This document shows, one piece after another, positions 36,081-47,359 of a stretch of DNA of 64,000 bases (position 1 is the stretch's first letter; the number at the start of each line of letters is the position of its first letter). The stretch is taken from positions 107,600,429 through 107,664,428 of the forward strand of contig NC_030684.2 in the NCBI RefSeq assembly GCF_000004195.4, in the 5' to 3' direction. The DNA comes from Xenopus tropicalis (taxonomy: Eukaryota; Chordata; Amphibia; Anura; Pipidae). The notes beneath the pieces were generated by a model, which was given only the letters and a program-made list of their open reading frames with translations, did no database searches and had not been told where the DNA came from. Made by a program: the position numbers and the translations under genes.

Positions 36081-36299
36081 TGTTGGAATTCCATAATTAC
36101 AGAAATAACAATATTGTGTCTACTTTATTAAAAACTACAGTCATTAATATGGGGCCCACCCCAGGCCTCATGTCTTTGTGCAGTGACAGTTTTAAAGGAC
36201 GACAGATTTAAATCCAAATGTACTACTGTACTATTGCACTCAGCTAACAAAACACTTTCCACATCCACTATAGCAAAGGGCTTTTTCAGTCCACATGCA

Positions 36300-36430
36300 T
36301 GTATATGTATTTATTTATATAGCGATACTTATGTATACAGCACTGTACAACAATAAATTAATACAACAAACACGGGGTTATTACAATAATGCATAAATAA
36401 ATACAAAGTACAAAAATGAATACAAATAAA
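36300..36430 (-). mobile_element. L2/SINE-like retroposon tail fragment
   Basis: TTATTTATATAGCGATAC and ACAGCACTGTACAAC are the reverse of the GCGCTTTATAAATAAA tail. Confidence 0.5.
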
Positions 36431-36813
36431 TAAAAAGTACAGTTGCATTAAAGATTCCACAGAGGTAAATGATAAAGAGACAAGAGGATGGAAGTTCCAG
36501 TCCTGTAAATCATACAATTTGGCACATGCAACATTTACTAGAATGCAGAGGGTATACTCAGAAGTCATTCTGGTAAACTACTAGTCATACACAAGCAATA
36601 CTGGCTGTTAATCTTTGGTAGCCCACTTGTGTATATGGCCATAATGGTGGCCTCCCTGATATATAGTTGATTAGACTTATCAATGAATAAAAATGAAAAA
36701 TCCCATCAGGGTATAGAATCAGTCCTCTCCTGGGGAGACTGAATTATTCAATCTTTTGAACAGGATGCTAATGGTCAGATCAACCAAGTTTGGCTCATCA
36801 CTTGGGAGATCAG

Positions 36814-36855
36814 CTTGTTTGGCAACCAGCAAAGATCAGCTGGTTGCCAAACAAG
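36814..36855. repeat. Exact 17-bp stem hairpin
   Basis: CTTGTTTGGCAACCAGC (36814-36830) pairs exactly with GCTGGTTGCCAAACAAG (36839-36855) around an 8-nt loop. It probably marks the centre of a small MITE spanning about 36600-36900 (note GTATATGGCCATAATGG at 36632). Confidence 0.6.
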
Positions 36856-36899
36856 AGGATCTTGCAGGATACATCCAGCTTAAGAGTGATTGCTAGCCA

Positions 36900-38700
36900 T
36901 TTACTTCAGGTCCAGTGTTAATCCTCTTTAATACTTGCACACATTGTAATACTCCGGCAGTGAGTGCAGCAACCTTTATGATCTCTCAGAGTTTTCTAGG
37001 ATCCTATAAAGTGCTACAGTAGGTTGCCTGGAGCAACTTCCTGAAAAGCACAAATGCAATTTGCTTTCCAATGAATGCTACTTTCCCTTTAGAGAAAAGA
37101 GTGTAAATAACCTTGCAATTAGTGCTAGGCTGTCAAACCACTAGTTGGGACTCAGAAACTGGTCCAAACAGCTTAAGGGCTCGTTCACACCCATATTCTT
37201 CTACACATTACTTTCACTGCAGTTAGTCAGTTATGGCTGCCTTGCTGATCAAAACTCTGCCACTCACACTGACTTCTAATCAAGCCGAATAAGGCTCCCA
37301 AGTAAGAGATTTATACAAAAGAAGCAGATTTGTCCGGTGGCCACCAAGCTGCAATTATGGTGCAACTTTGGTCTGATGGTGGGATGTGTCAGATCACACA
37401 CTTGGAGCTCCCACCCGACTTCAAAAGAAGTCAGGGCATGTGAATGCCACTCTGGCAATCCGTGCACCTGGATCTGAATGGCAGCAATAACAATCAGGCC
37501 AACAGCAATCTGTATACAAGAGCTGGTGTGAAGAGTTATACAGATGAATGCTGTAACGTGATAGCATAGTGAGCCTGAGCCTTCAAACATCAATACTCAC
37601 TCCGACAGCTCCATAGAGATGGGTCTGGTTCCATTATATCTAACTGTACAATGCAGGGTGAGCAGGCACCCTGTGTTAAAGCAGTACATTCTCTATAGCA
37701 CTGCTGCCGGGGTCACTTCCCAACCCCATAATCAACAGTTTCTGATGCTCCTAAGGATAATCTCAGATCAATTACTAGATTTTCTTTCATAATCAGACCT
37801 GCTTTTGTGTCCTATTAAAATGGTTATGAGCTGACCCCATCCACAGGTGTGCATTGCCAGGCAGTGTTCCTGTACTAAATGCCAGACAAAGAGACAAAGT
37901 AGAGGGTGCAAAGGGGGGGGGGGGGGGGCTCTGTAAAAAACTGTCTGTGATCAGAAACTTTTCAGGTGAGTGAATGTTCTTTGTGGCAAAAATGTTGGTT
38001 CAAGCAGATGACAGGTACAAAATCTCAGTAGTCTTTGGCTCACGGCTATAAGGACAAGCATCACAGTCAGTTCATGCTCTGCTGCCTGTCAATGAATCTG
38101 TGACAAGCAAAAGAGTAAAAACCCTTATTCTTCTCTACACATAACACTAAACGCCTGACTGGTAGCATTGTGCCACTGCCCATGTATAGAAGAAGAATTG
38201 ACACACCTTTAATCCAGAACATGATGCCACCACAGGCCGGCTATATTCCCCTTGTAGAGGAACAGACCAAACACCTTTAGGTGTATATCATTTAATGCAG
38301 CTATCTATATCTTTTTGAACTACAAGTGACAGCATTCTCCAGTAGCCTTTGGAAAGGCTGGGAGTTGGGAGTCTGGAAGGCCACATGTTTATACTTAAAG
38401 AAGGTTACACAACTTTGTAAATGGCTTAAAACTCTAAGCATAATGGGCAGGTTTTAATGGAACTAATTGTCATTGCTTATTTAATGTGCATTGCACCTAT
38501 TACAGTGCTTAACACTACTATTCTAATAGCAGGCTGTTACCCTGCAGCACATTGGCACTGCCCATTAGTCCCCAATATATTAATGCCTAGCTTACTGTTT
38601 ACAATACTTGAGCACACATGTATAAAAAAATTACAAATATTAATTTATAGAGAAAAAACCTTTTCCCTGCCGTTTTAAAACTAAATACAATTAAAAAAAA
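36900..38700. other. Mostly anonymous sequence with repeat traces
   Basis: A G16 run lies at 37913-37928. 37170-37620 looks like an old dispersed repeat (GGGCTCGTTCACACC start), and the 105-codon minus frame inside it is not supported as a gene. Confidence 0.35.
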
Positions 38701-38746
38701 AGTATAAATTGCTGCAGCTGGCAATTTTATTAAACGATCTATACAT

Positions 38747-38752
38747 TTTATT
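38747..38752 (-). terminator. Possible polyadenylation signal (AATAAA, minus)
   Basis: AATAAA on the minus strand, about 125 bp beyond the stop codon of the candidate frame at 38874. AATAAA is frequent by chance in AT-rich DNA. Confidence 0.2.
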
Positions 38753-38873
38753 TATAGATACTATTAATAACATATTTGTCCTATAAATGTCACCCTTATT
38801 TGGAAAAAAAACACATGTAATGCAAATACAGAAAATAATAAAATAGAACTGGCCCAAGGCAGTCGAAATCGCA

Positions 38874-39176
38874 TCAAGTTGCGTAAAGATGCTGCCTGAT
38901 TATTGCAATAAGCGCAGACGTGCCAGAGAAGACATATGGTGAGAGAAGCAATAGCATAAATACCAGGGCAGAGTGTATTGGAATGCTAAAGCGATCATAG
39001 ATTCTAATCAAAGTGGCAGCAGTTAGAAGGCCAGCTAAAATAACACTGGAAAGGAGAAACGTCAGTCTCTTACCCTGGGGCCAGTCGCTCTTTGGCCGCA
39101 ACACTGAGGCAGATGCAGAAGGACAAAGTGGCAAGTTACAAAAAGTGCGATCACTCTTGGGATCATGTTGCCTCTT
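38874..39176 (-). CDS. Candidate terminal exon: small two-TM protein (hypothetical)
   Basis: From a splice-acceptor-like site (pyrimidine-rich tract at ~39179-39215 ending TAAG, exon from 39176) an open frame of about 100 codons runs to a TGA at 38874. It has no ATG, so it needs an upstream exon. Its first ~45 residues are polar and basic, then come two hydrophobic segments (around LTFLLSSVILAGLLTAATLI and HSALVFMLLLLSPYVF) separated by IYDRFSIP, ending in RQHLYAT. I do not recognise the family. A rival model in another frame starts at ATG 39166, gives a signal-peptide-like MIPRVIALFVTCHFVLL and stops at a donor-like AGG|GTAAGA (exon end 39074). The two models are mutually exclusive and either may be chance. 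Confidence 0.3.
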   Translation of the reverse strand, partial: KRQHDPKSDRTFCNLPLCPSASASVLRPKSDWPQGKRLTFLLSSVILAGLLTAATLIRIYDRFSIPIHSALVFMLLLLSPYVFSGTSALIAIIRQHLYAT

Positions 39177-39360
39177 CTTACACAGGTGCAGAAAAAAGGG
39201 GAAAAAAAGAAAATCAGGCTTGAGAGTTCTATGAAGGTAATAAAAGGAACAGTCAGATTTGGGGGCAGAGTGTACTCATAGCACAGCGCTGTGTCTCCTG
39301 TTGCGCTCTTCCTCGTCCTGTACCGGCAGCAACAGATCTTAACACTTCCATTGGGATCCC

Positions 39361-39368
39361 ATTATAAA
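39361..39368. promoter_or_regulatory. TATA-like box
   Basis: ATTATAAA reads as TATAAA on the + strand and as TTTATAAT on the minus strand. It lies ~190 bp upstream (minus direction) of the candidate exon, in the most GC-balanced part of the neighbourhood. Direction is undetermined. Confidence 0.25.
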
Positions 39369-39458
39369 CCCGCCTGGAAAAGGGGGAGGGAGGGAAGGGA
39401 GTTGGTAAATTAGGTCTGACCCCCTTCTCTTTCAGATGCTGTATTTGCTGAGACCGCT

Positions 39459-39473
39459 GCTGCCACCTACTGG
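39459..39473 (-). promoter_or_regulatory. CTCF-like core motif
   Basis: On the minus strand CCAGTAGGTGGCAGC fits the core CTCF consensus CCASYAGRKGGCRS at every position. It lies in non-repetitive sequence next to the TATA-like box. Confidence 0.45.
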
Positions 39474-39499
39474 CTGTTGCAATTAGGGAAAACTTCAGA

Positions 39500-40220
39500 T
39501 TTGCTGGGCATTTTCTTCTGCATAGGGTAATGGAATTTCTACAAAGCAGCTTTTCTTAGATTCCGAAGGAGTACAATCATACGAAATCTGAACAGTATGA
39601 AAGAAAATCTAATTCTAACTTTCCAGTATTCCCTATTTACAATTTTAAATGATTTTAAAGTTATTTGTACATTGCAATTTCTTTTGTTGGCTGTTTATAG
39701 TCTCTGTGCAACTGAAAGCAGTATTTGTTTATCCCTGTCTGAAATTTGGTTCAGACTTCTGAGACAATGTAACAGAAGCCAGCTGATTATCAGACCTGGA
39801 GGAGAACTGACTTCTGCTGCATTGTTTCCAGCCAGAAGCATTTATTTAAATTTAAAGTTATAAATAACTTATAAATTGCCTTGAATAACATCTTATGGGT
39901 GAAGATTAACTTTAAGCTGCACATTTATTTGGGAAGCACCTAAAGGATGGATTCATCCCTGAATAAGAGAGTTTCTGCTGCTGGAAAATAGGGACTTCTG
40001 TTAAAAAGATTCCATGCCTGTTCAGCCTGTGTTACTTTCCCTAGTTGGCTTGATTAGTAAGGAAGCCTTTGTGCAATTGGAGGAAGAGACTTTTAATTGC
40101 TTGTGACTGTTGAAGGTCACCTCTTTGCAGCTGAGGTGAGAGCATTGAAGCCTGAAGCTGTAACAAAGCCTTTTGTTTGAGAAGATTTCTAAATTCCCCT
40201 TTATCTCCATGAAAGCACAC
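39500..40220. other. Anonymous sequence
   Basis: A + strand frame at 39597-39863 has no recognisable domain. Confidence 0.35.
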
Positions 40221-40224
40221 CTTA

Positions 40225-40360
40225 TTCCAGAAGTTGGGTAACAAATATTATGTATTATTACAAAAACATTTTGTCAGTAATATTGCATCAATACAAAGAG
40301 AACAGAGGGCTTGCTCCTGGGAGCTTACAATCAGGAGGGAGGGAAGTCACAACCTACCGA
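40225..40360 (-). mobile_element. L2/SINE-like retroposon fragment
   Basis: GGGAGCTTACAATCAGGAGG is preceded by the degraded tail TATTATGTATTATTAC. Same family as 35890 and 40600. Confidence 0.5.
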
Positions 40361-40599
40361 AGTGGGTAAATTTATATGTATAGAGTAGAGTTCTACTTTT
40401 AACAGTTATGCTGTTTAGGGATTTAAAACCAAAAACATGATTCAGTGATAATGCAGTTAATGTTAGGATTTCTGGAGTGAACCAAATATCCCACATCCGT
40501 AGTCTTTGGTACACAGCTCTTATTGGTTGCCAACCTGAGTCTTACAGGCACTTCACTACTCTCTAATGCAGTTACATTGGTACCCAGTTTTAATTTTGC

Positions 40600-40805
40600 T
40601 TGGAAATAGACAGTCCCTGCCCCAGTGAAGTTTAGAATCTAAAATCTCTTTAGCATTCACACCCACACTAGGGACAAGTGAGCTGACTGTATGTTATTGG
40701 AAGAAACCAGAGGAAACCCCTGCAGACATGGGGAGACCATACAAACTCCATGCAGATAGTGCCCAAACAAGGCAGACGTGCTGCCCACTGAGCCTCCATG
40801 CCCCT
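40600..40805 (-). mobile_element. L2/SINE-like retroposon, central and 5' part
   Basis: Family order is seen in reverse: CCCTGCCCCAGTGAAG, CACACTAGGGACAAG, CCAGAGGAAACCCCTGCAG, ACAAACTCCATGCAGATAGT, CTGCCCACTGAGCC. The minus-strand frame overlapping it is repeat-derived. Confidence 0.65.
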
Positions 40806-41149
40806 TAAGTGTACATCTCAGTATTACATCAGAAAGAATGCCCCAGATGAATGTTTCTTTTACCTCTCTCTGAAAATATATATACACAGACATATGCATA
40901 GACATATCATTTATACAAATGAAACCAACTGTAAGTAATCCAGGGTATTTATCCATGAATATTCTCCAAGCGATCAAGCTGTTACTCAATGTATTAAGGG
41001 AAGTAACATTTGCACTGCTTCAGGTGGAAATGTCTTTCCTTTAGTCTTTAGGTGCAGACCTTAGTCTTCTTTCGTTCCATCGTTTCCCTCAAAACATTTG
41101 TTCTCTACTTTGATTGTCTTTCCTCTAAACTTAATGATTCCTTATACCA

Positions 41150-41340
41150 ATTTAGTTCTGCATCTTTGCCGTTTTTCCAGCACATAATATCCTTTCTAAG
41201 GATTGGTGGCCATAACTGTACTGCATACTCAAGGTGAGGTCTTACCAGTGATATATAAAGAGGCAAAATTATATTTTCATCCCTTATGTCAATGTCCTTT
41301 TTTTATTAAATTACAGTATAATGTTTGGTAGATACTACCA
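41150..41340 (-). mobile_element. CR1-group LINE fragment
   Basis: The order TAACTGTACTGCATACTCAA, GGTGAGGTCTTACCAGTGA, then a TATAAAGAGGC segment parallels 52670-52740 in the larger CR1 copy (GAACAGCATATTCTAGATGG, GGGGCCTTACCAGC, TATAAAGGGG). The CR1 match ends near 41340. Confidence 0.55.
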
Positions 41341-41673
41341 AAAAGTGAAAACTCTTTTTCCATAATTAACCCCAAATCCCTCTTTGTTTGGTAGCCCAGC
41401 CACAAAATTCCATATTGTTTTTGTGGATGTTGGCTTTTCAGGTAACCAAGGAGGTGCTAATTCTTTATCAAATATATAAAACTCCAAAATCTTTGTCTTC
41501 TCTCTGTGTCCATCAGCCAATTTGCCTGACTCCCTTACAAAGGGTCCTACGACCTGCAACTTAAATTTTGGTCTCCTTGCTTTGCATATATAAGCGATTT
41601 TTGCTTTGTTTCTAAGGTGAATATAAGTTGAATATAAAGGGATGCATACTAACAGCATTATAAACAGGTCCAA
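41335..41673 (-). other. Unassigned 112-codon open frame
   Basis: This abuts the CR1 fragment. It starts with a hydrophobic segment (MDLFIMLLVCIPLYSTYI) and continues with a K/R- and P-rich region. I recognise no domain. It may be repeat-derived or chance, and I do not claim a gene. Confidence 0.15.
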
Positions 41674-41699
41674 CTACCCTTCATGTTTAACCCCCTAAA

Positions 41700-43390
41700 A
41701 AGATTGCCCTAATTAATATGCTGCATACGTGGCCTTTACCTGACAAGTTAGATATGGTTATATACATTTCATTACTCGATTATCCCTAACTGCAAATAAT
41801 AATGGTTTTGTCCAGTATTTTATCTGTATTGACATAGAAAGAAAAAAATTCTCTTTATTGTATTTCTACCTCTTGTTACAGATAGCCTCTATCATTTATT
41901 TATGATTTGTAATATTTTTGGCAGTACTGTATCTGATGCAAGGTGGCTGCAGAGGGTAGCTCTGGCAGGGTGCATCTGTCTATAAAACATGTAGCTGTGA
42001 CCTTCTGCATTTAGTGCATCGTATTCATGCTAATATACTGGTGATAGTATATAGTATGATTCCACTTTAATACATATATCTTCTACCCATCTTCTTATAA
42101 GGTAATCTATGTCTATAAGCTTGTCAGACAAACATCAGGGAATCTATAGGTCAAAACATCAATGCCAGTCCCCCAGTAGCTAGAAGTACATTTATTCACA
42201 TTATTAACACTGTCATGGAACCTCATATTATTCTTACCTTAACACAGATATTAGTGTAAATAGTGTATTGAAACATATCCATGGCCTCTAATCCACTTAA
42301 TTTTATGTCCAGCTTACAGTCAAGTGACAATAGACCCGAGGAGGTAAAGCAAATAATACCGAATTGAGGGGAGAGAACTGAAGGAAGTATGTGTTTGTCA
42401 TAACTGTTTTTATAGCAGTAAGCACAGTTTATTTGAATATTTCAACTAAGAAGGTACTCCAATATCAGAAGCAAATAAATGTCTAAATTAAATTTGTGAC
42501 TGCAGAGCAGCAAGAGGTGCAACATAGGAAGCCAGGAAACCTGGCCAAGTTAATAAGAATGACTTATATCTTGCTTATGTCTCTTAAAAAGTTGAATAAC
42601 TAAGTCAAACAGAAACTTGTTACTTGGTAAAGAGAAAATAGCTATCATGATCAAATAAGTAAGAAACAAAATGAAATAGTACTCTTCCATAAATCATTAT
42701 ATATTTTTTTGAAAATATCTATAGTTTAGCCTGATATTTGAAGGCAGGTCATGATTATGTATTTCCTAAGGCTGGCTGTTTAATGGTGCACAAAGTTCCA
42801 GATTGTGCTTCTGTACCTGCCATATTTGCAATCAGGCATGTTTAAAAAGAAGATCTGTAAGTGGTTTTGCACTAAGTTTAAAATGAAACGTAGAATACCT
42901 TAAATATAAACAGCCCAAAAAACACTTAAGTATGTGTTAATCTCTATCCCCCAATCCCCCACTTTACACTTTCCAGCAATTCTGCTTCACTCTCAGCTAT
43001 TTTCAATAGCTGTTTCTTTCTGAACTTACAAGCACTATTATCTATTAAACTCCATTGTGGCTAGACATAGTTTCTGTATACATGGAACAGTGACTTTCAC
43101 AATTATCTGGAGGCAGGGGTGAGCAGGGCAAATGTGCCACTTGATGTGGCCGAGCCTAGTCGCCCTGTGCTGCCTTTCTACTCAGATGTTTCTCCCCCAA
43201 ATGGTCCAGGTGCTGGGGACACCCTCTTACAGTATATTGCAAAACATGTAACTTCTCCGCTGGCCCCTGAAAGGATGCCCCTAGGCAAAACACACTAATG
43301 AGGCTTATTTTTATTTGTACGCTTATTATTCATTGTGTGAACAAACAACTACAATTAAACCAATTCCCTAATAATATTTGATATGAGTAA
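41700..43390. other. Anonymous sequence
   Basis: No element ends, RNA gene or exon recognised. Confidence 0.4.
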
Positions 43391-43399
43391 TTGTTCTTT

Positions 43400-43660
43400 C
43401 CATTATACTTTTCAGACAGGGAACCTTTGCCACCACAGCAGAGATATTAATTAAAACCAGCAACCATGTCAGCAGCTAAATGATGCAGAAATTAGCTGGG
43501 AGTGTGAGAGTCACCACCTGATGTGACAATATGCCAGTGGGCAAGACTTGCTGGATGTCAGTCTAAGATGCCCTTTGTTTGGATCAGCTGTGCTGGTCAT
43601 TTGTTGTTTTTTAACAACTAACCGCTTGGTTGGTACTGACAAATCTCCAGGGTGACAGAA
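43400..43660. promoter_or_regulatory. Candidate conserved non-coding element
   Basis: Non-repetitive block with ATATTAATTAAAACC, CAGCTAAATGATGCAG, CCCTTTGTTTGGATCAG (SOX-like CTTTGTT) and TTAACAACTAACCGC. No frames and no TE ends. Confidence 0.28.
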
Positions 43661-43669
43661 AGGTTAATA

Positions 43670-44530
43670 CTTTAGCTCAGCTTAGAGAACTTGGGTCTCC
43701 CACTACCAGTTAACACACAGGTTTCCTAAGGGCAGGCTGGTCATTTCTAATGTAGCTTCAAATCTAGGGGTCTTTCCTGTTTCTTGATGATCATTCACAA
43801 CATCCTTTAGCATCAGTTGTATGTCAGAGGATGCTGGGAGTTGAAGTTTACAAAGAGTTTTATAAAATCTAAAAGTTGGAACTCTTATTCAAGAAAGTTG
43901 AATAAGAGTAATAGCACATAGCGTGATTTTGTAGGTTTTGTATTCCAAGTGTTGTGTAGTTCCATGGACTTGGGATAAAAAGCATGTCTGGTGGAGTCAA
44001 GTGGCAAGTGCTTATCACTTGAAAACACTCAGTGCTGCAGTTTGAAGTGCCTGTGACTTGACTGCACTGGACGCTTGCAATTGATTCCCATTCAAAGAGA
44101 ATGGGGGGGTGGCATTGAAAGCATTTTGCCCTTCGCTGTAAAAGTTGTAGTTACTTTATTATAGAGAAAAATATTTACTTCTGCCATGTTACTCTACTTC
44201 TCTACTGTGAAGAGTTACCCCAGTCATGTTTTTGGTTTGGACTGGCATGCTAGCTACTAGCAGAATAAACTAATCCAATGTGAACTTTAAATATATAATT
44301 TTATAAAAAATGCAAAATGGACTTATTTAGTGAAACAGAAAGCACAGTGTAAGCATGCATTAAAATTGGGATTTTTTACATAAATCACACAGTATAATAA
44401 ATACAGTAGCTTCTTGTGGCGGGACACAGCGTAGTGCTTAGCAGTCTGGGGCATTTCAGGGCTTCTGAAAAAAAATACATTTATTTAATCACCAGCAGTA
44501 CTCTTTTCTTGGGATCATCAGTGATTACAT
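43670..44530. other. Anonymous sequence
   Basis: 43829-43848 has a weak reverse ZNF143-like word (GGATGCTGGGAG). Nothing else recognised. Confidence 0.35.
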
Positions 44531-44539
44531 TGGCATATG

Positions 44540-44800
44540 CATGTTAATAAATATTTCAGTTTTACAGCTTTTACTTTGAGCCACCATTTTGTGATGTTTT
44601 GTTTGTCCCTCACTGATCACCTGACAGGAAATAATGGTGGTTCTGTAGCAGGAAGAGTAAAAGGCACAGCTCTGTCCATTTATTGGCTGATTGCATGTAT
44701 GTAATGGCAGTTTTTCTATATGGAATTATCCAGTGGCACATACTTCTTTATATATATGAAGCAGTTTTTACATATGGTCTGTTTTATATAATGCATTTTT
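44540..44800 (-). mobile_element. TTAA-type (T2-like) element fragment, reverse
   Basis: GAGCCACCATTTTGTGATG, CACCTGACAGGAAATAATG and CAGTGGCACATACTTC are the reverse of words in 58917-59314. Ends eroded. Confidence 0.55.
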
Positions 44801-44809
44801 AAAAAGTCC

Positions 44810-45590
44810 TGAAGTGGCCCACACCTTTACTTGGTAAACACAAGGCATGACTGCAAGCTGACTGCAGTATTGATTACATACTGGCGTCTCCTAAAATAAG
44901 TTTACCCTCATGGAGGGGGTAATTAAAAGGGGTGGAGTTTGTTTGGATCACAGTCATGACTGGTTGTAACATGTGTGGCTTGGATTGATAAGTTTAATAA
45001 ATAAAATCTTCTGAATTTAATATCAGGAATGTTGGGAGTTATGAAAGTATGAAATAATAAGTGTTTACAGTGGGATTCTATACCATACAGGCAATGTGAT
45101 CCCCTCTTGTGTTTAGATCTGCTTTTCTGGGCCATCGGCAGAATGAGAGGATCACATCAAACCATGTAATATCTGCCTTTAGGGGATAGTTCTTCTCATT
45201 TGCTTCTGGGCAACTCTTTGTGTGTAGGATGGCCTAAATTATGGGAAGTCCCATCATTACCGGAATGCAGTGCAGGTGGTAACCTTGATGCGCCAATAAC
45301 CAGCCGCATGTGCTCTGATTTTCTGTCTTTTGTGCCTGTTGCGCTCATTATACACAATGGAGAAGACTGTCCAGGTGCAAGGTTATTGAAAATGTTCATT
45401 CCAGTGAAAAAGCATTTGTGGAACTGTGCAAAATGTTCCTATTTAAATGCTCCAGACATCATATTGCTTCAAGAGTTTAGTTTAGACCATCTGACTGCTC
45501 TACACAACAATGATATGAGTAAATAGTACTTCAAGAGAATTACATAGATAGGACTAATTTCAAACAGATAAATAGATACAGATGAATTAA
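44810..45590. other. Anonymous sequence
   Basis: A 108-codon + strand frame at 45200-45526 has no recognisable domain. I see no splice context or conserved motif, so I do not call it. Confidence 0.35.
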
Positions 45591-45599
45591 AAAACAGGC

Positions 45600-45720
45600 A
45601 TACTGACTGTGTTTAAATACTGTATTTATTAGCAGTTAGGTAGGTTTTATATAGACATAAAAGGTTGAAACTGGTCGATGTGTCTTTTTTGTCAACCAAT
45701 GTTACTATGTATATGCACTG
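45600..45720 (+). mobile_element. CR1-group 3' end fragment
   Basis: AAGGTTGAAACTGGTCGATG, TGTCTTTTTTGTCAACC and TTACTATGTATATG form the plus-strand counterpart of the CR1 3' end seen in reverse at 52105-52160. Confidence 0.5.
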
Positions 45721-46014
45721 ACTGCAACAGAAGGATGCACCTAAGCCAGTAGTTAATTCTCTGTACCTATATATTCTTCTTATGTCTCAAGTCATAGATA
45801 AGTAAGTTATTTTACGCAGGTAATTCATTCCAACTGTGTACTGAAACTCTAAGTACTGTTACACATTATTCCCCTGTTTGTGTTTAAGGCTTCTAAAGCA
45901 CTGTGTACATTTGTGGTGCCATACAGAAACACACTTTATGGACATATGCTATGTAGCTCTTGTGAGCTGTTAATGAATTTTGACCGACACAATGAAAGTG
46001 GACAACTTAATTTT

Positions 46015-46165
46015 CCTTTAGTTTGTAAGCTTTTGTGAGCAGGGTCCTCTAACATTTTATTTTCATTTCATAACCCTTTTTTTAAGTTATTGTAAGACCC
46101 CTGTTTGCTATAAATGAATGAAAGCACTGCATGACCTGCTGGTGCTATATTAATAAATATAAAGT
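46015..46165 (+). mobile_element. L2/SINE-like retroposon tail
   Basis: GTTTGTAAGCTTTTGTGAGC, AAAGCACTGCATGACC and GGTGCTATATTAATAAAT follow the tail order of 25165-25322. Confidence 0.5.
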
Positions 46166-46734
46166 ACTTTACATTCTGTTTGAATGGGAAATGCATTGCT
46201 TCTAGAAGGTGCTGGCACTGTCCAGTGGGGTATGTTCATTAACACTTTCTATGCTTTCTGTGTGATATCAGATGAGGTCCTTCATGGATTCTTCAGCAGT
46301 CACCTGTATGTGGCTTGGTTATAATGCTTATCATGGCCAAAAAAGTGTACTTCTTGGTACTGTTGATTGTACTGTGTGGCAAAAAACAACAGTCCTGTCT
46401 TGCTTTATGACAGGGATTGTAGATATACCTTCATGTATCTCACAAGATATATGGCATTATCAGTAAGCATTTATCATATATATTTGGTGCTGAAGCAGAA
46501 AATTAACCCTTTTCCGTGAAATACATAAAATCTCAAATTCTAAATACAAGTTTACTAATAACAGTTGTGTAAAACATTTCAGCAAGATTCTAATAAAGGG
46601 GGTTGTTGTGTGATGGTATTATACTAAACATTCACCTATATATTATACTATCCCTTTTTGAGTAAAAGCAATCTCTGTTTGGCTTTAGGGTAACTGTCTG
46701 TATCATTGATGACCCCTAATATTGACATTCTATA

Positions 46735-47054
46735 CAGGTATGGGATCCCTTATCCGGAAACCTGTTATCCAGAAAGTTCTGAATTACGGAAAAGCCATCT
46801 CCCATAGACTCCATGATAAGCAAATAATTCTAATTTTTAAAAATGATTCCCTTTTTCTCTGTAATAATAAAACAGTGCCTTGTACTTGGTCCCAACTAAG
46901 ATATAATCCATCCTTATTGGAGGCAAAACAATCCTACATTCAATATTTAAATGATTTTTAGTAGACTTAAGGTATGGAGATCCAAATTACGGAAAGATCC
47001 CTTATCCGGAAAACCCCAGGTCCCGACCATTCTGGATAACAGGTCCCATACCTG
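46735..47054 (+). mobile_element. Full-length TA-flanked CAGGTATGGG MITE
   Basis: 320 bp from CAGGTATGGGATCC to GGTCCCATACCTG, with inverted ends and TA on both sides (46733-46734, 47055-47056), a Tc1/mariner-type dinucleotide duplication. The second copy at 48420-48737 has the same boundaries. It sits inside the target duplication of the neighbouring hAT MITE. Non-coding; the overlapping open frame is repeat-derived. Confidence 0.85.
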
Positions 47055-47057
47055 TAC

Positions 47058-47351
47058 CAGTGATCCACAACCAGTGAATCCCCAACCAAGATGTTGCTCA
47101 CCAGCCCCTTTGATTTTGCTCTCAGTGCCCCCAAACCAGGTAGTTATTTTTAAATTCCTGACTTGGTGGCAAAAAAAACAAGATTTACTACCAAATAAAG
47201 CCTCTTATAAGCTGATAGTGTGCATAGAGGCTCCCTAATAGCCAATAGCCTATATTTGGCACCTCCCTGAACTTTTATGATGCTTGTGTTGCTCTCTGGG
47301 TCTTTTTACGTTTGACTGTGGCTCACGAGTAAGAAAGCTTGGGGACCCCTG
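47058..47351 (+). mobile_element. hAT-type MITE with a split target duplication
   Basis: It runs from CAGTGATCCACAACC to GGGGACCCCTG. The right flank is TTCTATAC (47352-47359). The matching left flank is TTCTATA (46728-46734) plus C (47057), separated because the TA-MITE 46735-47054 inserted at the TA within it. Same family as 57514-57812. Confidence 0.8.
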
Positions 47352-47359
47352 TTCTATAC

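Noticed and set aside
37276..37593. 105-codon minus-strand frame with hydrophobic stretches
   Set aside because: It lies in sequence with the look of a dispersed repeat, has no splice context and no recognisable domain.
43829..43848. Third ZNF143-like word on the minus strand
   Set aside because: It differs from the consensus at several core positions (AACTTCAACTCCCAG) and is common in frog repeats.
45200..45526. 108-codon + strand frame
   Set aside because: No domain, no promoter or splice signals. An overlapping minus-strand frame of similar length shows this is a stop-poor patch rather than coding.
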